From: Phytoseiulus persimilis
Taxonomy: Eukaryota > Arthropoda > Arachnida > Mesostigmata > Phytoseiidae
Assembly: GCA_037576195.1 (NCBI GenBank)
Contig: CM075102.1
Coordinates: 49,348,745-49,412,744, forward strand
Direction: 5' to 3'
DNA: 64,000 bases
A program made the translations under genes and the position numbers. Shown in pieces: positions 48,290 to 60,000 of the stretch. The notes below the pieces were generated by a model. That model was given only the letters and a program-made list of their open reading frames with translations. It was not told the DNA's origin and searched no databases. Positions within the stretch are counted from its first letter, which is position 1; each line of letters begins with the position of its first letter.

Positions 48290-50260
48290 ATGTTCTCGCA
48301 GTCAACCCAGAAGAAACACTGGATGTTCTCCAGTGAACAGGATTTGATCAAGCTCCGTGTGTCTTCGAATACGAACTATATTCAGAAAATGATTGCCAAA
48401 GATGGTGAGTGCTGACAAGCTCGTCTTTCGTCTAGGAATTCTTGGACATTACTGCCGCAGAGACAGATGCTGATGGATGCCGAATCTGTATGGATTATGA
48501 AGCTCGTATACTTCATGATAGGGAAAGCGAGGCAGAGTCGATTCCATGGATTCGCCGCCTGATGCTGAAAAAACTGAACAAAATCAGAAAACGGAATCGG
48601 CATTCCTCTTCTGTGCATTACTGCAGACGAATTCTCACTACACTGAGGCTTGAGAATGAACGCTCTCATGGACGATAGCTGACTGGCATAATTCCATGGG
48701 ATCTGACTGCGATGTCAATGTTCGAGATTTCCTGGGGCATCCAATTCTTCAGATGTTCGCAAATCTTTCTGAGGCATCGAACCCCGTTTCAGGCAATCCC
48801 CCGACAGAGGACGTATACGACAAATTCCTCCTGCCGGCTGAAGAGAAAATGCTATACCGCCACTACGAATTCCTGCTCCGAGAGTTTTGTAAGAAGTTCA
48901 CTCCACCCGTTCCCAAGTGAGATTCTGCTCCTTCAGTGACTCATTGTCCTTGAAACAAATCACCACTGAATTGCTTTTTGATTCGGAGATGTAATTCATG
49001 GCTGCCGGTCTTCCTCAGGTCCGTCATAGGAACGTCACTTGCGTATTTTAAACGTTATTACTTGAGGAACTCGGTGATGGATCTGCATCCGAAGCAGATG
49101 ATCATCACGTGCATGTATCTAGCTTGTAAAGTCGAAGAATTCAACATTTCCATCACTCAATTCGTTACAAACGTCAAAGGTACGGTACGAAATATCCGTG
49201 CCTTCTCGTCACGCTTGTCACATCAGAACAGGAGTTCGCCCGGTTGATGTAGGAAGGATTTCTTGTCGAAGGCTCATGGGCGTATCGTATTAGCGCGATG
49301 TCGTAGCGTACTGCGAGGATATTTTCTGAGTTTCGAATCACAAAGAACCACAGAGTAGTTCCTATCACCGGCTCTAAAAAGTCACAGTCCCTCTATAGGT
49401 GACAGAGAAAAGGCTCAGGATATCATCCTGACGTACGAACTGCTGCTCATCCAGCATCTGCAGTATCATCTCACAGTTCACAACCCGTATCGAGCGGTAG
49501 AGGGTCTCCTTATTGATATCAAGACGAGAATGTCGCACATTATTCAGGTCAGATTCCTCAGGGACTTCCTACTGGTGGAGTCAGGGCTTCGCTGCCAATC
49601 GGGGCGACAGGCTTTATCTTACCGGTCTCATCTCAGGATGCCGAGAACCTACGCGTGTTGATAGACGATTTCCTGGATCGCATTCTTCTTACCGACGCGA
49701 GTCTCCTCTTCGCGCCGAGTCAGTTGGCGATGGCCGCCGTCGTGTACGCGGTCAACAAAGCTCATTTCGATAGCAACGAATACCTGAACGTAAGCGCATC
49801 GAGTTCCCGCTATGGTCCCCGAAACGAATGGAACAAGCCTCGAGTTGACATGCTATTCCGCTCTAATAGAGGCAGTCATTCGATAATCCTCCTCTCCCGT
49901 GTAGATATTGTTCCAAGATGCTCCCCCAGACAAGTTGACGCACGCTCGAAGGATCTGCAAGGAAATGCATCAGATGATCAAAGCTATAGAAATGCCGGCC
50001 AAAGAACAAGTCAAGCGTAAGTCAGGAGCTGCCGGCTGCCTTTCGTTGAATCAGAGTTTTGCGGAACGATGTGCTCAATGCCGGAATCAGGCTGACGTGG
50101 CGAGGAAACCATTCACATTCCAGAAATCGAGAAGAAGCTCGAAAAATGTCGTAATCAAGAGAACAACCCTGATTCAACTGCCTACAAGAGGAAGATGGAT
50201 ATCGACGACGACATCGGCAAAGCCGCGAAACAGGGCCGTTACGATGACATGAACGAATAA
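48290..50260 (+). CDS. CycH: Cyclin H, regulatory subunit of CDK7 (CAK/TFIIH)
   Basis: Partner of CDK7 and MAT1 in the CDK-activating kinase, which is also part of TFIIH; it works in the nucleus in transcription and cell-cycle control. Seven phase-consistent exons: 48290-48404, 48793-48916, 49019-49179, 49399-49547, 49637-49789, 49905-50016, 50124-50260, giving 316 residues (human 323). Landmarks: N-terminal [18 protein letters not shown]; first cyclin fold [54 protein letters not shown]; linker [20 protein letters not shown]; second fold [20 protein letters not shown], then a C-terminal coiled helix KLEKCRNQ with acidic tail. All parts of the family are present and in order. Confidence 0.96.
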
Positions 50261-50261
50261 A
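50256..50261 (+). terminator. AATAAA overlapping the cyclin H stop codon
   Basis: The stop codon TAA lies inside AATAAA (GAA TAA A). No other clear hexamer follows in the next few hundred bases, so it may be the working signal with an extremely short 3' untranslated region. Confidence 0.35.
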
Positions 50262-51064
50262 ACGTTATGGCAGTGTTGTTCTTAACGGCTCGTTTTCTAT
50301 CGACCGGATCGAGAGAGGAAGAACGAGCTGTAGATTCAATCCTGGAGATTGATTATCTTGCCTAATTGCCCAACATGTGATATCATTGCTTGCACTTCTG
50401 TTATGTGAGCTCTTGGGGATTCCGGGTACAAACCCACCGGTCATTCGACATAACCCTCCGTGGCCGTCGTGCCGGGGAAGGGGTGGTCCGTGGCTTCATC
50501 ACGATCATATTCATCAAACCTGGATAGAGACGACCGCCACTTTCTCACCGAGCCCGTGTGTGGTATCTGAGCTCATGTGTCCGGTGTTTACTTCGGGCTT
50601 TTCGAATTCCAAGTCTTACGACGAGGAACACTATCACCACCACTAAGCCATCTTCTCTCACGATCCAAGGTACGAATTACATGCGTCTGCCCGGGGCATC
50701 CCGATCATTGACTGAGCGTCGTTAACTGCTGTAATGATGCGTATCATATCTGTCGAATTCGTCGCGATGGATCTCAGTCTATGCCCAGAATATTGCCTGT
50801 TCGTCTGTCAAAGGTGACCCGGCAACAGCATTCGATTCGGAAACATGGATGGAATCCGAAATTGTGCGCGAATTTCTTCGCAATTCATTGACGACGTTCG
50901 ATGGATCGGGCAGAGCCTGACACAGTATGAGCTTTCCGAGTGAGAGGGCGTGAACCATGACAAGAAACCACTAGTTTGGTCAGTCGAGAGCCCCAAATTG
51001 AAGTTGGACATCGTGGGGTGATGGTTGTCAGAAAGAGATATGGTAATGGACACGATCTCCGCAG
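50262..51064. other. Intergenic stretch between cyclin H and the MICOS gene
   Basis: No frame with support. Presumed to hold the cyclin H 3' end and the promoter of the next gene. Confidence 0.45.
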
Positions 51065-51979
51065 ATGTCTGGAAGTGGAGGTGTGGCCGCAGCGCCGAAA
51101 TCAGAGAAACCCTGCAAGCCCTGTTGTGTTGGAAAGAAGATGTATAAACCCCAAAACCTGCCAATCTACGAATGTCCAGAGTGTCCTTCTAAATTTGAAG
51201 TTATCGAAGAGCCTCCAAGTCCTCTCGAGGGCTACGTGAAGACTGTTCGAGTGGCCGTCCTGCCGACTCTCCTGGCGGCGAAAGTGAGTCCCTTGCATGA
51301 TCATTCGCGCTAGCAGGATGCCGGCTCAAGCAAACTAATCATCTTTCATGAACCAATTCTCGCCGTCCAGCAAGTTGGCGACCGAGGAGTTGAAATCGTG
51401 GACACCGCTGTCGCGCACACACAATCTTCATGGGATTATGTAACCAGCGAAGGGAATTCTACCGTGAAAGGTATTGTTCCCAACCTGTGCGCACATGCTA
51501 CAAAGGTTTCAGCGCAGTCAAGGCGCATACCGCTCTGGACGTACGACTGGAATCGTTTCATTCCGCAGGTATGGCCATTCTTGGGGGAGGTCTAGCAGGA
51601 ATGATTCTCGCGAGGAGAGGCATCTTCAGGAGGACCCTATTCGGTTCCGCCGGTGCTGGAATCGTGGCAGCAAATTTGTATCCGGAAGACTATCAGAAGT
51701 ATAAGAGTGAAGCGAGCCGAGTAGCATGCGGGACTATTAAAGACACGACAGGTGAGAGAACTAGAGGGGCTACATTTTGCGAATCCTATTCTAACAGAAT
51801 GGTATCGTCCTCCATGCTTAACGATCATTCAGGTGAAATATTTGCTCCTATCCGCAGGTTACGATCTGGGAGCTGAGCTGGAGAAAATCACTTTGCCAAA
51901 GATGAGCGAGTATATACCCAAGGATCTGTCAGCTTACTTCAAAGGATCGACTGAGAAGGTGATCTATGATAGAACATAG
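51065..51979 (+). CDS. MICOS complex subunit MIC26/MIC27 (apolipoprotein O family), 214 aa
   Basis: Mitochondrial inner-membrane protein of the MICOS complex at cristae junctions; the family binds cardiolipin. Three phase-consistent exons: 51065-51283, 51448-51751, 51858-51979. After a cysteine-bearing N-terminus (CKPCCVGKKMYKPQNLPIYE) the protein shows PPSPLEGYVKTVRV, YRERYCSQPVRTCYKGFSAV, then two glycine-rich membrane segments with the family signature LARRG: AILGGGLAGMILARRGIFRR and LFGSAGAGIVAANLYPEDYQ. The C-terminal tail is short. The open stretch 51371-51447 upstream of exon 2 is read as intron, because only the 51448 acceptor keeps the frame into the glycine-rich segment. Which paralogue (APOO or APOOL) cannot be decided. 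Confidence 0.87.
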
Positions 51980-52305
51980 TCACGATTGAATGAATTGGAT
52001 ACGATTCACGTCATATTTTCCTCATATTCTGGTGAAGAAGGCAGGCCTTAGAACTGACTCCCTCCTCTGTACCACGAGTCTCGAAAGAGATTCTTCGCCT
52101 CTTGAGGATCCTCTGATTCTTTGGTAGTGATAGCAATCCTAGGTGTGATTTTTTTTTTAGCGGATAACTGCTTCACGAAATGCTGCAAACTCATGAGCTG
52201 ATGCGATAATGCTTCGTTGGTTGGTTTCAGAAAGAAGAACCCAAGAAGGCCTAGTTTTAGTCATCATACTTGCTTACAATGTTACGAGATGAGAGAGAAG
52301 TTTCG

Positions 52306-52311
52306 AATAAA
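52306..52311 (+). terminator. Poly(A) signal AATAAA
   Basis: Hexamer about 330 bases after the MICOS-gene stop codon, same strand. Confidence 0.4.
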
Positions 52312-52436
52312 ATTTCACCGGGTTCGAAGCGAATCTCCCAAGTTACTGCATTCATCCCCCGGGAATCCCATCGGTAGAAATCATACTCCCATTCATTTGA
52401 AAATGTGATATCAATTCATAGCGGATGAGCTCATTT

Positions 52437-53102
52437 TCAATGCATTTTACAGTTCCGTATGCGTCTGCCTCGCTTGGGGAAGCTCCACCGTCTGACGCGC
52501 ACAAGAGATGCGATCTCTGTATCGTTCTTCCAGGCGGCGGGTGGCGTCCGCATACACTTGCAGTCGTATTCGCCTTCAAGAAAACAGTGGAGTAAGCAGC
52601 TTTCAATCGGAAGTGCGCGAGGAGTCAAGGGGCTCGGTTCTTGCTCCAGTAAAAAGCCTTCCTTACCTTCCTCTACGTGACAAAAGTTGTACTGACAGTT
52701 TCGGCATGTCTCCTTGCATCTCCTGCGGCATCCCTCCATCTCGCAAGCGTTACAGGAACGATCTGACGGATCGGAGATGGTATTTAATTCCGCCACGCTA
52801 TCTTCTCAACTCAATAGCAAGATTGGTGATGCTCCAAGGAGTTCGATGATGAAATAATTGGGAGCATTTCCGGAAGGGACGAATCTTGTTCTCAGGGCGC
52901 GACTTCTAAAGACGAACATTTCCCGTTTTTGGCTTCCGACTCGTATAGCTGCTATCGCCCCAGCCCACGGCGCGAACTCACTTTTTGGGTCCTCCGTCGT
53001 GACTCCATCACCTGCGGGCTTCTGATCCAAACCATCACTCGCCACATCCTGGCCGTATGCTCCAACGAATACCAATAGCAAGAATAGAGCTGCAAGCTTC
53101 AT
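52437..53102 (-). CDS. Secreted ten-cysteine peptide, 130 aa, unrecognised
   Basis: Three minus-strand exons join in phase at consensus sites: 53102-52982 (donor A/GTGAGT), 52801-52667 (donor G/GTAAGG), 52573-52437 (TGA). The product starts with a classical signal peptide (MKLAALFLLLVFVGAYG), then an acidic propeptide-like segment (DVASDGLDQKPAGDGV). A compact cysteine cluster spaced C-x2-C-x4-C-x3-C-x3-C-x2-C-x4-C-x8-C-x-C follows, with one more cysteine in a very basic tail (RRWSFPKRGRRIR). A signal peptide plus dense cysteines plus a basic tail suggests a secreted disulphide-rich effector, antimicrobial, inhibitor or salivary/venom-type peptide. None can be chosen from sequence alone. Confidence 0.6.
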
Positions 53103-54129
53103 CAGTCTTACTGGCTCACGACTGTTGTTCGAGAAACGGTGTTCGCACGTAACAGAGATATTTAGCAAAGTCTATGAAATATGAGTGAGGCAAAGGAGCC
53201 AGAAGTGAGCGCTGCACCACGTGACAAAAGGGAGAACTCACTGGCTTGCCCTTGATGTAACAACAACCAGAAAGAGAGACCTTCCGAGATAAGTGAGAAC
53301 GAGCCACACTGATTCATTTATTAGAAGATCGTATCCACGACAATCGTATTCATCTCCGACGTGCGACCTTGTGCTCGGACCCGCTCCCTCAGTTTACGCA
53401 ACTCTTGAAGTTAGGTTAATAGCTCACTCTCTGAGAGAGGATCGTTGACAGACGTAAAAGAGCGCTCGACCGTGGAATATACATAGTTCTGCTTCAGTCC
53501 TCATTCAGCAACCGATCCATATTTCGCCCTACGGAACGAGCTCAGAACACTTTCTCGCCGCACCGGCGAACCCGACGGCTCTTGGCCGGTATTAGTCTCG
53601 TTGACCTCGGTTGGAATCTCAATCTGCTACAAAAACACTCGCGTTCTTCCCCATCAACGACGCAGCGAGGGACGCCGCGGACACATCGTCTCCTGCAGAG
53701 CTCCATGTCACAAGATGAGCACTCTGAAATTCCATGTAGAAATCCTCAATTGAATGGAACAGCAGAGTCCTACGCCAGGGAGAAATCGGAGCTCAATCCA
53801 ATCGAATCCGATTCTTCAACAGCCATTGCCATTTATCCGACTGAGGGGGAGACACTCTCGCTTTCAAGTTTACTCACTGTCTATCTGTACAGGTTGGAAC
53901 CGCTCGTGGATATGAGAACGACTTCTTACACCAAAGGCTCTGCTGCTGGGCCCACTGGTCTGCGGATCCGTTGGAGCACTGTGTTCAACCCTTTTCGTGA
54001 AGTTTTCGCTGGTCACAACGGATATCAGAGCACCGCAACCCAAAATCAGACGTACCGACATGTCTTTCATTCCGTCGACGGACTCCGAGGGAGAGCTCCT
54101 GTGAGGCCACGCGTTTAGGCAGTACTGAT
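53103..54129. other. No resolved gene
   Basis: Open frames on both strands (notably plus 53582-54118) lack domains. The first part is the presumed promoter of the cysteine-rich peptide gene. Confidence 0.35.
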
Positions 54130-54709
54130 CTACAAAAGCCGACAGCGTGAACAAGTATCTCGTCGCTATGTCTAATGCGGTCAACAAGCAATTCGAACGA
54201 TGATCCACTGTTGAAACGAACATAGACACTCGCCTCAACTTCCTCCAGCTCTCCCTGAATTGCGAAGCTTGCGCCCACAATCTATGGGAGTTGGTAACCT
54301 GCAGGTACTAGAGCCCCGATGGCTGAAGAAGCTTACGATTCGTTGGGTTTGACGAAAATTTCGGTGGGACTTCAATCAATGAGCTCGAGCCTGAGGAAGC
54401 TTTTCAAACCTGTCCTCTTCATAACGACCTAGAGCAGAATCTTAAATAGAGCTTTTCTAGGCCTCTGGGTTCGTTGAAACAATGAAACTAGTTCTACAGT
54501 TATACCAGTTCCGGTAATCGCTTCAGAAATGAATTATTCTTGAGCAGTCTTCCTGTAGTTCGCTCCGAAGGTTCCAACTGGTTTGAGGAATGGGCGAACT
54601 TCTCAAGATGATGAAACTCCTCGATAATATCTGACGGCGGCGGTTTCGTCGACTGCTCTTGGAGCATTAGAACTCTGTGCTCGGTGACTATTTTCGGCGC
54701 GAGTTTCAT
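54130..54709 (-). CDS. Candidate gene with two joined exons, unrecognised
   Basis: Exon 54709-54506 starts with ATG (MKLAPKIVTEHRVLMLQEQS, DIIEEFHHLEKFAHSSNQLE, ending LKRLPEL) and has a GTATAA donor. It joins in phase to an exon from 54281 after CCCATAG, reading IVGASFAIQGELEEVEASVY then VRFNSGSSFELLVDRIRHSD. The joined product reads as one soluble helical/beta protein. The downstream end was not resolved; a further exon (ELSLGVRRRNERHV, near 54100) is possible. No family recognised. The gene starts only about 170 bases from the foldback repeat element. Confidence 0.4.
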
Positions 54710-54880
54710 GGTTCGGAAATCTCGTTAGATCCACCGAGCCCCCTAGGTGAAGGCTGGAAGAGTCTTTCGGGGAAGGGCGTACCGATATACATTGTTGATT
54801 GCTCGATGACATGTACGACGGCTTTAGATGCGAAATATCTCGAACGGTCAGCAATACGTTCTCAAAAACGGGGCCGCTAC

Positions 54881-54977
54881 ATTTGAGCGGAGGTCCAATT
54901 TGAGCGGAGTCCCGATTTGAGCGGAGACCCAATTTGAGTGAGGGCCCGATTTGAGCGAAGGCCCGATTTGAGCGGAT
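54881..54977. repeat. Left arm: five to six 17-base tandem units
   Basis: Tandem array of the unit ATTTGAGCGGAGGCCCG with point variants (GTCCA, TCCCG, ACCCA, and so on). Each unit is 17 bases. It is the reverse complement of the array at 55474-55612. Confidence 0.9.
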
Positions 54978-55473
54978 AGCAGCGGTGCGGGAGACGCTGG
55001 TGTGGTTCAAACTTATTTCACTTCGTTCCTTCGCTCCGATGTATCGGTTCCATGTAGAGCCAGGCAGGACTGCGTGCGCGCGTTGTGCCGGAGTGCGAAG
55101 CAAGTATGCCGCTGAGCTTCGTGGATTCGACCAGAGCGCAACCTTTGCTCATCGTTGACCACTATTCTTTGCGTCGCCGCCATTCACGGCCCACCGACTA
55201 GCGAGAATCGGAGTGCCCCGCGAGCGTAGCGAGCGGTGTTGACAGCAGCTCTTCGACGAGGCGCGAGCCCACAAATCAGCGATCGGTGTCTTGAACTCCC
55301 TCAAGGAATTGGACTCAGAGAACGTAGGCTCTCGTCGATGCCGTGAGCAGTGTTCTATGGTACTGGCTCGAGAAACGAGGGCTGCAGCCTGCAGCTCTTC
55401 TTCAGTCATGATCGCCATCAAAAGGTGCCGGACCCAACTCTAGCGCGAGCAACGGTACCACAGCAGCTGTAGG

Positions 55474-55612
55474 CTTCCGCTTGAATCGGGCCTCCGCTCA
55501 AATCGGGCCTCCGCTCAAATTGGGCCTTCGCTCAAATTAGGTCTCCGCTCAGATCGGGACTTCGCTCAAATCGGGCCTCCGCTCAAATCGGGCCTCCGCT
55601 CAAATCGGGCGG
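55474..55612. repeat. Right arm: eight 17-base tandem units, inverted relative to the left arm
   Basis: Tandem CTCCGCTCAAATCGGGC units, the last ones nearly identical and the inner ones more diverged (TTGAATCG, AAATTAGG, AGATCGGG). Confidence 0.9.
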
Positions 55613-57047
55613 AATCCTCGAAACCAACACCTCGTGGATCTCCTATGGTAATCAACTCAGTCGTGGAAGGACATCGAGTTGCCTTCCCTCCCTGATACTG
55701 AGCCCGACCATATTCAAGCCAGAGAACTTTCCACTGCCGCTTCCTAGCGGCATCCCGATCCTTTGCATCCTTGCGCCGTTGTCAGATTCGAGTCGCATCG
55801 AATTCAAGATACTCGTGTTCGGGCCTCTGGGTCCAGGGTAGCATGGGATGTCACAACGAAACCATGGCCTTCAACTCTGGCTCATGAATCAAAGCACCTG
55901 CGCACCTGTTTTATCATCGTCGTCGTCGATATCCGCGGTCAAGAGGAGCCCGCCCCGCGCAACAGAGCTCTTGGATGAGGTGCTCTAGTCTGCGAAACTC
56001 GATTCAAAGACGACTCTCGAGTTGAGACAACGCCGACTCGCTAAGCATGACTGACTATGGGCGATGAATTCTGTATGATGTCATATCTGTAGGCGAAGCT
56101 CATCGCGAAACACATCAATTCGTCCGGAACTCTGAAAAAACATTACGAGATCGCAGAGCGAGAAATTTCGGAACTCAACGAGTGGTGTGTGCTGCTCCGA
56201 GAACCAAAAAGGATTGATCGATGGAAGATTCCGATTCCGGAGGTGAAATGCGTTCTCAGCCTTATTGAGTACCCTGTCAGCAGTCGACCCCGTTGTGCCG
56301 GCAGCTACGTGAAAGGTGACCCGCTTTATGCTCCGGGAATGCAGGAATGCGCTGCGAAGCGTTCACTTCATCATCCGCTTGCGGGTCAAGATTCCTGTTT
56401 TCTCCACAAGAGAGCTGTCAATGCGAATGTCTCGTAAGGCTACCACCGTGAACTGGTCGAGGAAAGTGAAAAGTCCCTGACGTAAAGCAAACGAGGTTAT
56501 TGATTTTATTCCACACTGGAGGGAACATTTCCAGAGCCAACGGCAGAATCGATTCCTCAATTTCCGTGAAGAGACGCTCTCTACGTTCTCGATCATTCGC
56601 TTGCGCTGTACAGAGATGCGGCCCGAGGACGTCCACACCGCCGGGCCTATTACACAACCTATATACAGTGGGGAAAGCTTTTTCTTGTTCGGCCAACATC
56701 TCCAGGAGGACTCGAGGCAAACATTGATCCTCAAAAGATCGACAACTGTGGTCGGAGAGGGTGAAAAGTCTGCCGAATCGTTTCATGTCGACGGTCGACT
56801 AGAAGCCACACGAGTTGCGACGAAGTCGTCTTGATCGATTCTAGGCGAACCGTTGAGGTCTGCTGCAGCACAGCTCAGTCAGTTGGAGGCTCACAGGCGC
56901 GTTGGTCTCGCAGAACACGCTCGGTGCTGTCTCAATTTCAAGCTGCTCTCAGGCGACGATAACAAGAACTCCTCCGACCGAGAGTACAGCAAATTCGACT
57001 AGATAGCTCCATAATCATTGAAGCAGACATTCGGACATAGGCTAAGC
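55613..57047. other. Probable USP2-like 3' untranslated region plus unassigned sequence
   Basis: A minus-strand poly(A) signal at 56515-56520 suggests that 57047 down to about 56490 is the 3' untranslated region of the deubiquitinase gene. Frames at 56418-56786 (minus) and 56096-56250 (plus) are open but lack splice support. Confidence 0.4.
56515..56520 (-). terminator. Poly(A) signal AATAAA (minus strand)
   Basis: TTTATT on the plus strand, about 530 bases beyond the stop codon of the USP2-like gene. Confidence 0.4.
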
Positions 57048-60000
57048 TCACAATCGGCTGAACGTCGTTCCATCGAGCTCGTAGAACAGCACGTAAGCCT
57101 CGGACGAAACAACGCAAGTCTCGCTCACCTCGCCAACCCTGAAAGTTCCAGAACAGCACGAATAAGCACTCAACTCGAATGTCACCCTAGAGCGAAACCT
57201 TGGAGGAAAATTCGAACGTTGGCAAACGGGATGGCCGACGGCAGACCGGAGAGACTGCTTCGAGCGCGGGAATGTTCTCGGGTTCTTCATTCGTACCTTG
57301 CGTCGTTGCAGCAATACCATTGCCTGCTGATCGGGTTCAGACAGGTTGCCGTATAGTGACCGGAATGAGTGCTGCCAGAATGGTTGGAGACGCCGATGAG
57401 GTTGTATTTACAGGAATGAGAGTCCCCGCCTACAACGAAGAGACGAACACAATTAACGTCACGCTCGGATCAAACGAAGCCATGATCATGGGCGAAAAAT
57501 GGTCACGTCCGGAAATTCAGCCGTGTAGCGGCCACACAAGGCGTGGTCAGATATCCGATCTTGCGCAACAACTGCTCTTACCGTTGGACATGAACGCCGA
57601 AACGTCGAGGTTTCTCAGGGGAAATTGAACATAGGTGTCTAGCTTCGATCGATACCGCTCCGAGTTTCCGAAACGTTTTAAGTGTAGTACTAGAATTTTG
57701 GGGCATTTCCAAATGCTCAGGTTCTTTGTCATCCTCTGCCGTTTCTTGCACTGCTCGCATGTCTGTGGGTGCCAAGGATGCGATCGATTGTTAGATGAAG
57801 AACAAACAGGCGAGTCTCTCTTCGTCCCACTCCCTCGGAATAATCGCTTTCTGATTCGAGCACTGCTTACCGGCTTCTCATCACCGTCCAGAACCTCATC
57901 TTTGGTGAAATACTCCAAGCACTGCTGGAGCGTCGACGCCGCCGTGCATCGAGAATCCGAGATTGGCAGCGAGAGGTCCCAGAACGGATCGAATGTGACG
58001 CTTTTGTGGCCACAAACAGAACATTTCAGCGTTGATTTCAGCTGACCGACGAACAGATCGACGATGCGAGAGTCGTCGATCCGCAGATAACGCCGCCATG
58101 ACTCTGCGGCCTTCTGTTGATCGCTGTACGGAATAAATACAACTCAATCCCTTCCTCGGAAGATATAGAGCCGAAGTGATTCCAGCTCGGAAACTCGATT
58201 CGACTCGCGATCGACCGAAAGAAAATGAGCTCTCTTTGCTCGCTGAACGAGAGCAAGCTGCGGGAAGCTCCCCGAAGAAACGCAAGCGTCCGATATCTGG
58301 GCTCGACTTCGACAAATATTCTCACCTGAGCGATCCCTCGATTTCTGGCAAGCAAGTGCCCCGAGGTTGAATCCGCACCCTGTTCACGTCTTCGTGGAGA
58401 CCTTGAAGAAGGTATCGTAGGAACTCTTGGGCATCCTGCTGAGAGTAGCCCATGAATCGGGGTGCATACTTCTGGATCTGAGATCGGAACTCCGTAGGTG
58501 AAATGGCGTTTCCATCTTTCGAAGTCCACATCGATGTGACCAAGCTCGCGAACGCTGAAATCGCGAATAAGGAACTGACCAGGAATCCTCGGGGAATATC
58601 AACGATGAAGTCGATCAACCATTCTGGAACGCGATCCCCAGAGTCGTCATTCTTGATTAAGACTGAGAATTAGGACTCACCCTGCGCGAGATCACCCTTC
58701 ATGAGAGAACTCGTGTTGATATCGGCTCGGAATGAACGACCTCTGAAGTAGTCGGCGAGCTGAGTATGCACGAGGCATTGGATGATTGAATTCATGAAGC
58801 ACGAGTTTCCAAGATTCCGCAAGCCGACGACCGCCACACTTGCGTTGCCGTTGTGATCAGCGGCCGACCCTAGGCTTCGCGCGGAACTTCTCGAGCCAAC
58901 ACTGATTCCAGACGAGCTGTCCTGCAAGTCGAAACGCGAGAGAAATTAGTTTCGCTCAAACCTGGATCTAACGGAACCGACGGGGCGTTGCGTTGCAGAA
59001 TGCGACGCCCTCCCACCTGAAACGCTCCCGAGGGAGGTTTTTTCATAATCCGGAAAAGTTTTCACGGCTTCAAATTTTGTCGGGAATGTTCATTAGGAGA
59101 TTTTTCCTGCCTCCACAACACTATGGAGGCACCAATTCGTTTTCGAATTACAATATTTGTTTTGAAGTATATCTGATTTCGACCGCGCGTTCTACACATC
59201 TCTCGTTGTGCTTCAGGCGGATGTTCTCATCTCTGGGGCGAAATTATCGGAAATCGGCATCGAACAGAATTTCCTCTCGGAAATTTCTTGTTCGGCTCAC
59301 ATATCCGCCATCAGCTCAACCTTCGCGCACAATCAGAGAAGCGAAGTCGGTTGTTTTCGCCTTAATATCTTATTCCGAAAATATGACAACGAAATCTTGC
59401 CTCCCGTACCTCCGCAGAATCAATCTCGTCAGATTCACTCCCGCGATAGAGAGCGACGGATCACACCCTGGACCGCGAGACTTGAGCTTCATGACATTTG
59501 TTTCTATTCTCGTTCGCGGATCAGTCAAAAAAACTTGGTGGAAACTCGGAGTGCGCGGGCGGGTGTAACGAGCGGCATCCAGGAATTGTCATGGAAAACA
59601 GAACACATGCAGTCGAACACCACAATCTACAATCGCTGACTGGCGGTCGGTTCTGTATAAATCCGCTGCAGTTGTGCTGCTGTTGGCGGCGGCAGAGACT
59701 CATTCCGCTGCGGCATCAACGGCACCGTAGAAAAAGACCTTGGCCAGAAATGACATAACGAACGAAGAGCCCGAAAAGCCGTGCCCGAAGGAACTTATTA
59801 AGCAATCACGGCAGCTACGGCGGCTAGCCGCTGATGTAACGAACAACTACCGCCGGAAAAATTTGCCGACCACCGACAACTTCGGCATTGTAGGCAGACC
59901 GAGCGATGTAGCGGCCGAAAACCGTACCTATAGATAGACAGATAACAACTGCGAGAGCTAGAGATGAATATCGAACATATCGAGCGATCACGGAGACGAA

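Larger units (their letters stand above)
54881..55612. mobile_element. Foldback-type element with long inverted arms made of short tandem repeats
   Basis: Two arrays of the same 17-base unit face each other across about 500 bases, so the single strand could fold into a long hairpin. Inverted termini built from short direct repeats are the hallmark of foldback (FB) elements and some non-autonomous DNA transposons. The interior carries a minus-strand frame (55421-55149; MTEEELQAAALVSRASTIEH) with no transposase motif that I recognise. No target-site duplication is evident at the edges, so termini are approximate. It could alternatively be a satellite-derived inverted repeat. Confidence 0.55.

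Noticed and set aside
48442..48678. Plus-strand frame with CRICMDYE, reminiscent of a RING finger
   Set aside because: It sits in cyclin H intron 1. The C-x2-C pair has no following RING cysteine/histidine series, and the cyclin H exons splice across it in phase.
51371..51447. Segment read as an extra exon of the MICOS gene (QVGDRGVEIVDTAV...)
   Set aside because: It would need an impossibly short intron before the glycine-rich exon. Splicing 51283 to 51448 keeps the frame.
56418..56786. 122-codon minus-strand frame with helical look (LPRVLLEMLAEQEKAFPTVY)
   Set aside because: Probably the 3' untranslated region of the USP2-like gene, just before its AATAAA. No start context, splice sites or family.
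57200..58370. Plus-strand frames across the deubiquitinase (57200-57628, 57635-58045)
   Set aside because: Antisense shadows of the minus-strand USP exons with the His box and zinc-finger cysteines.
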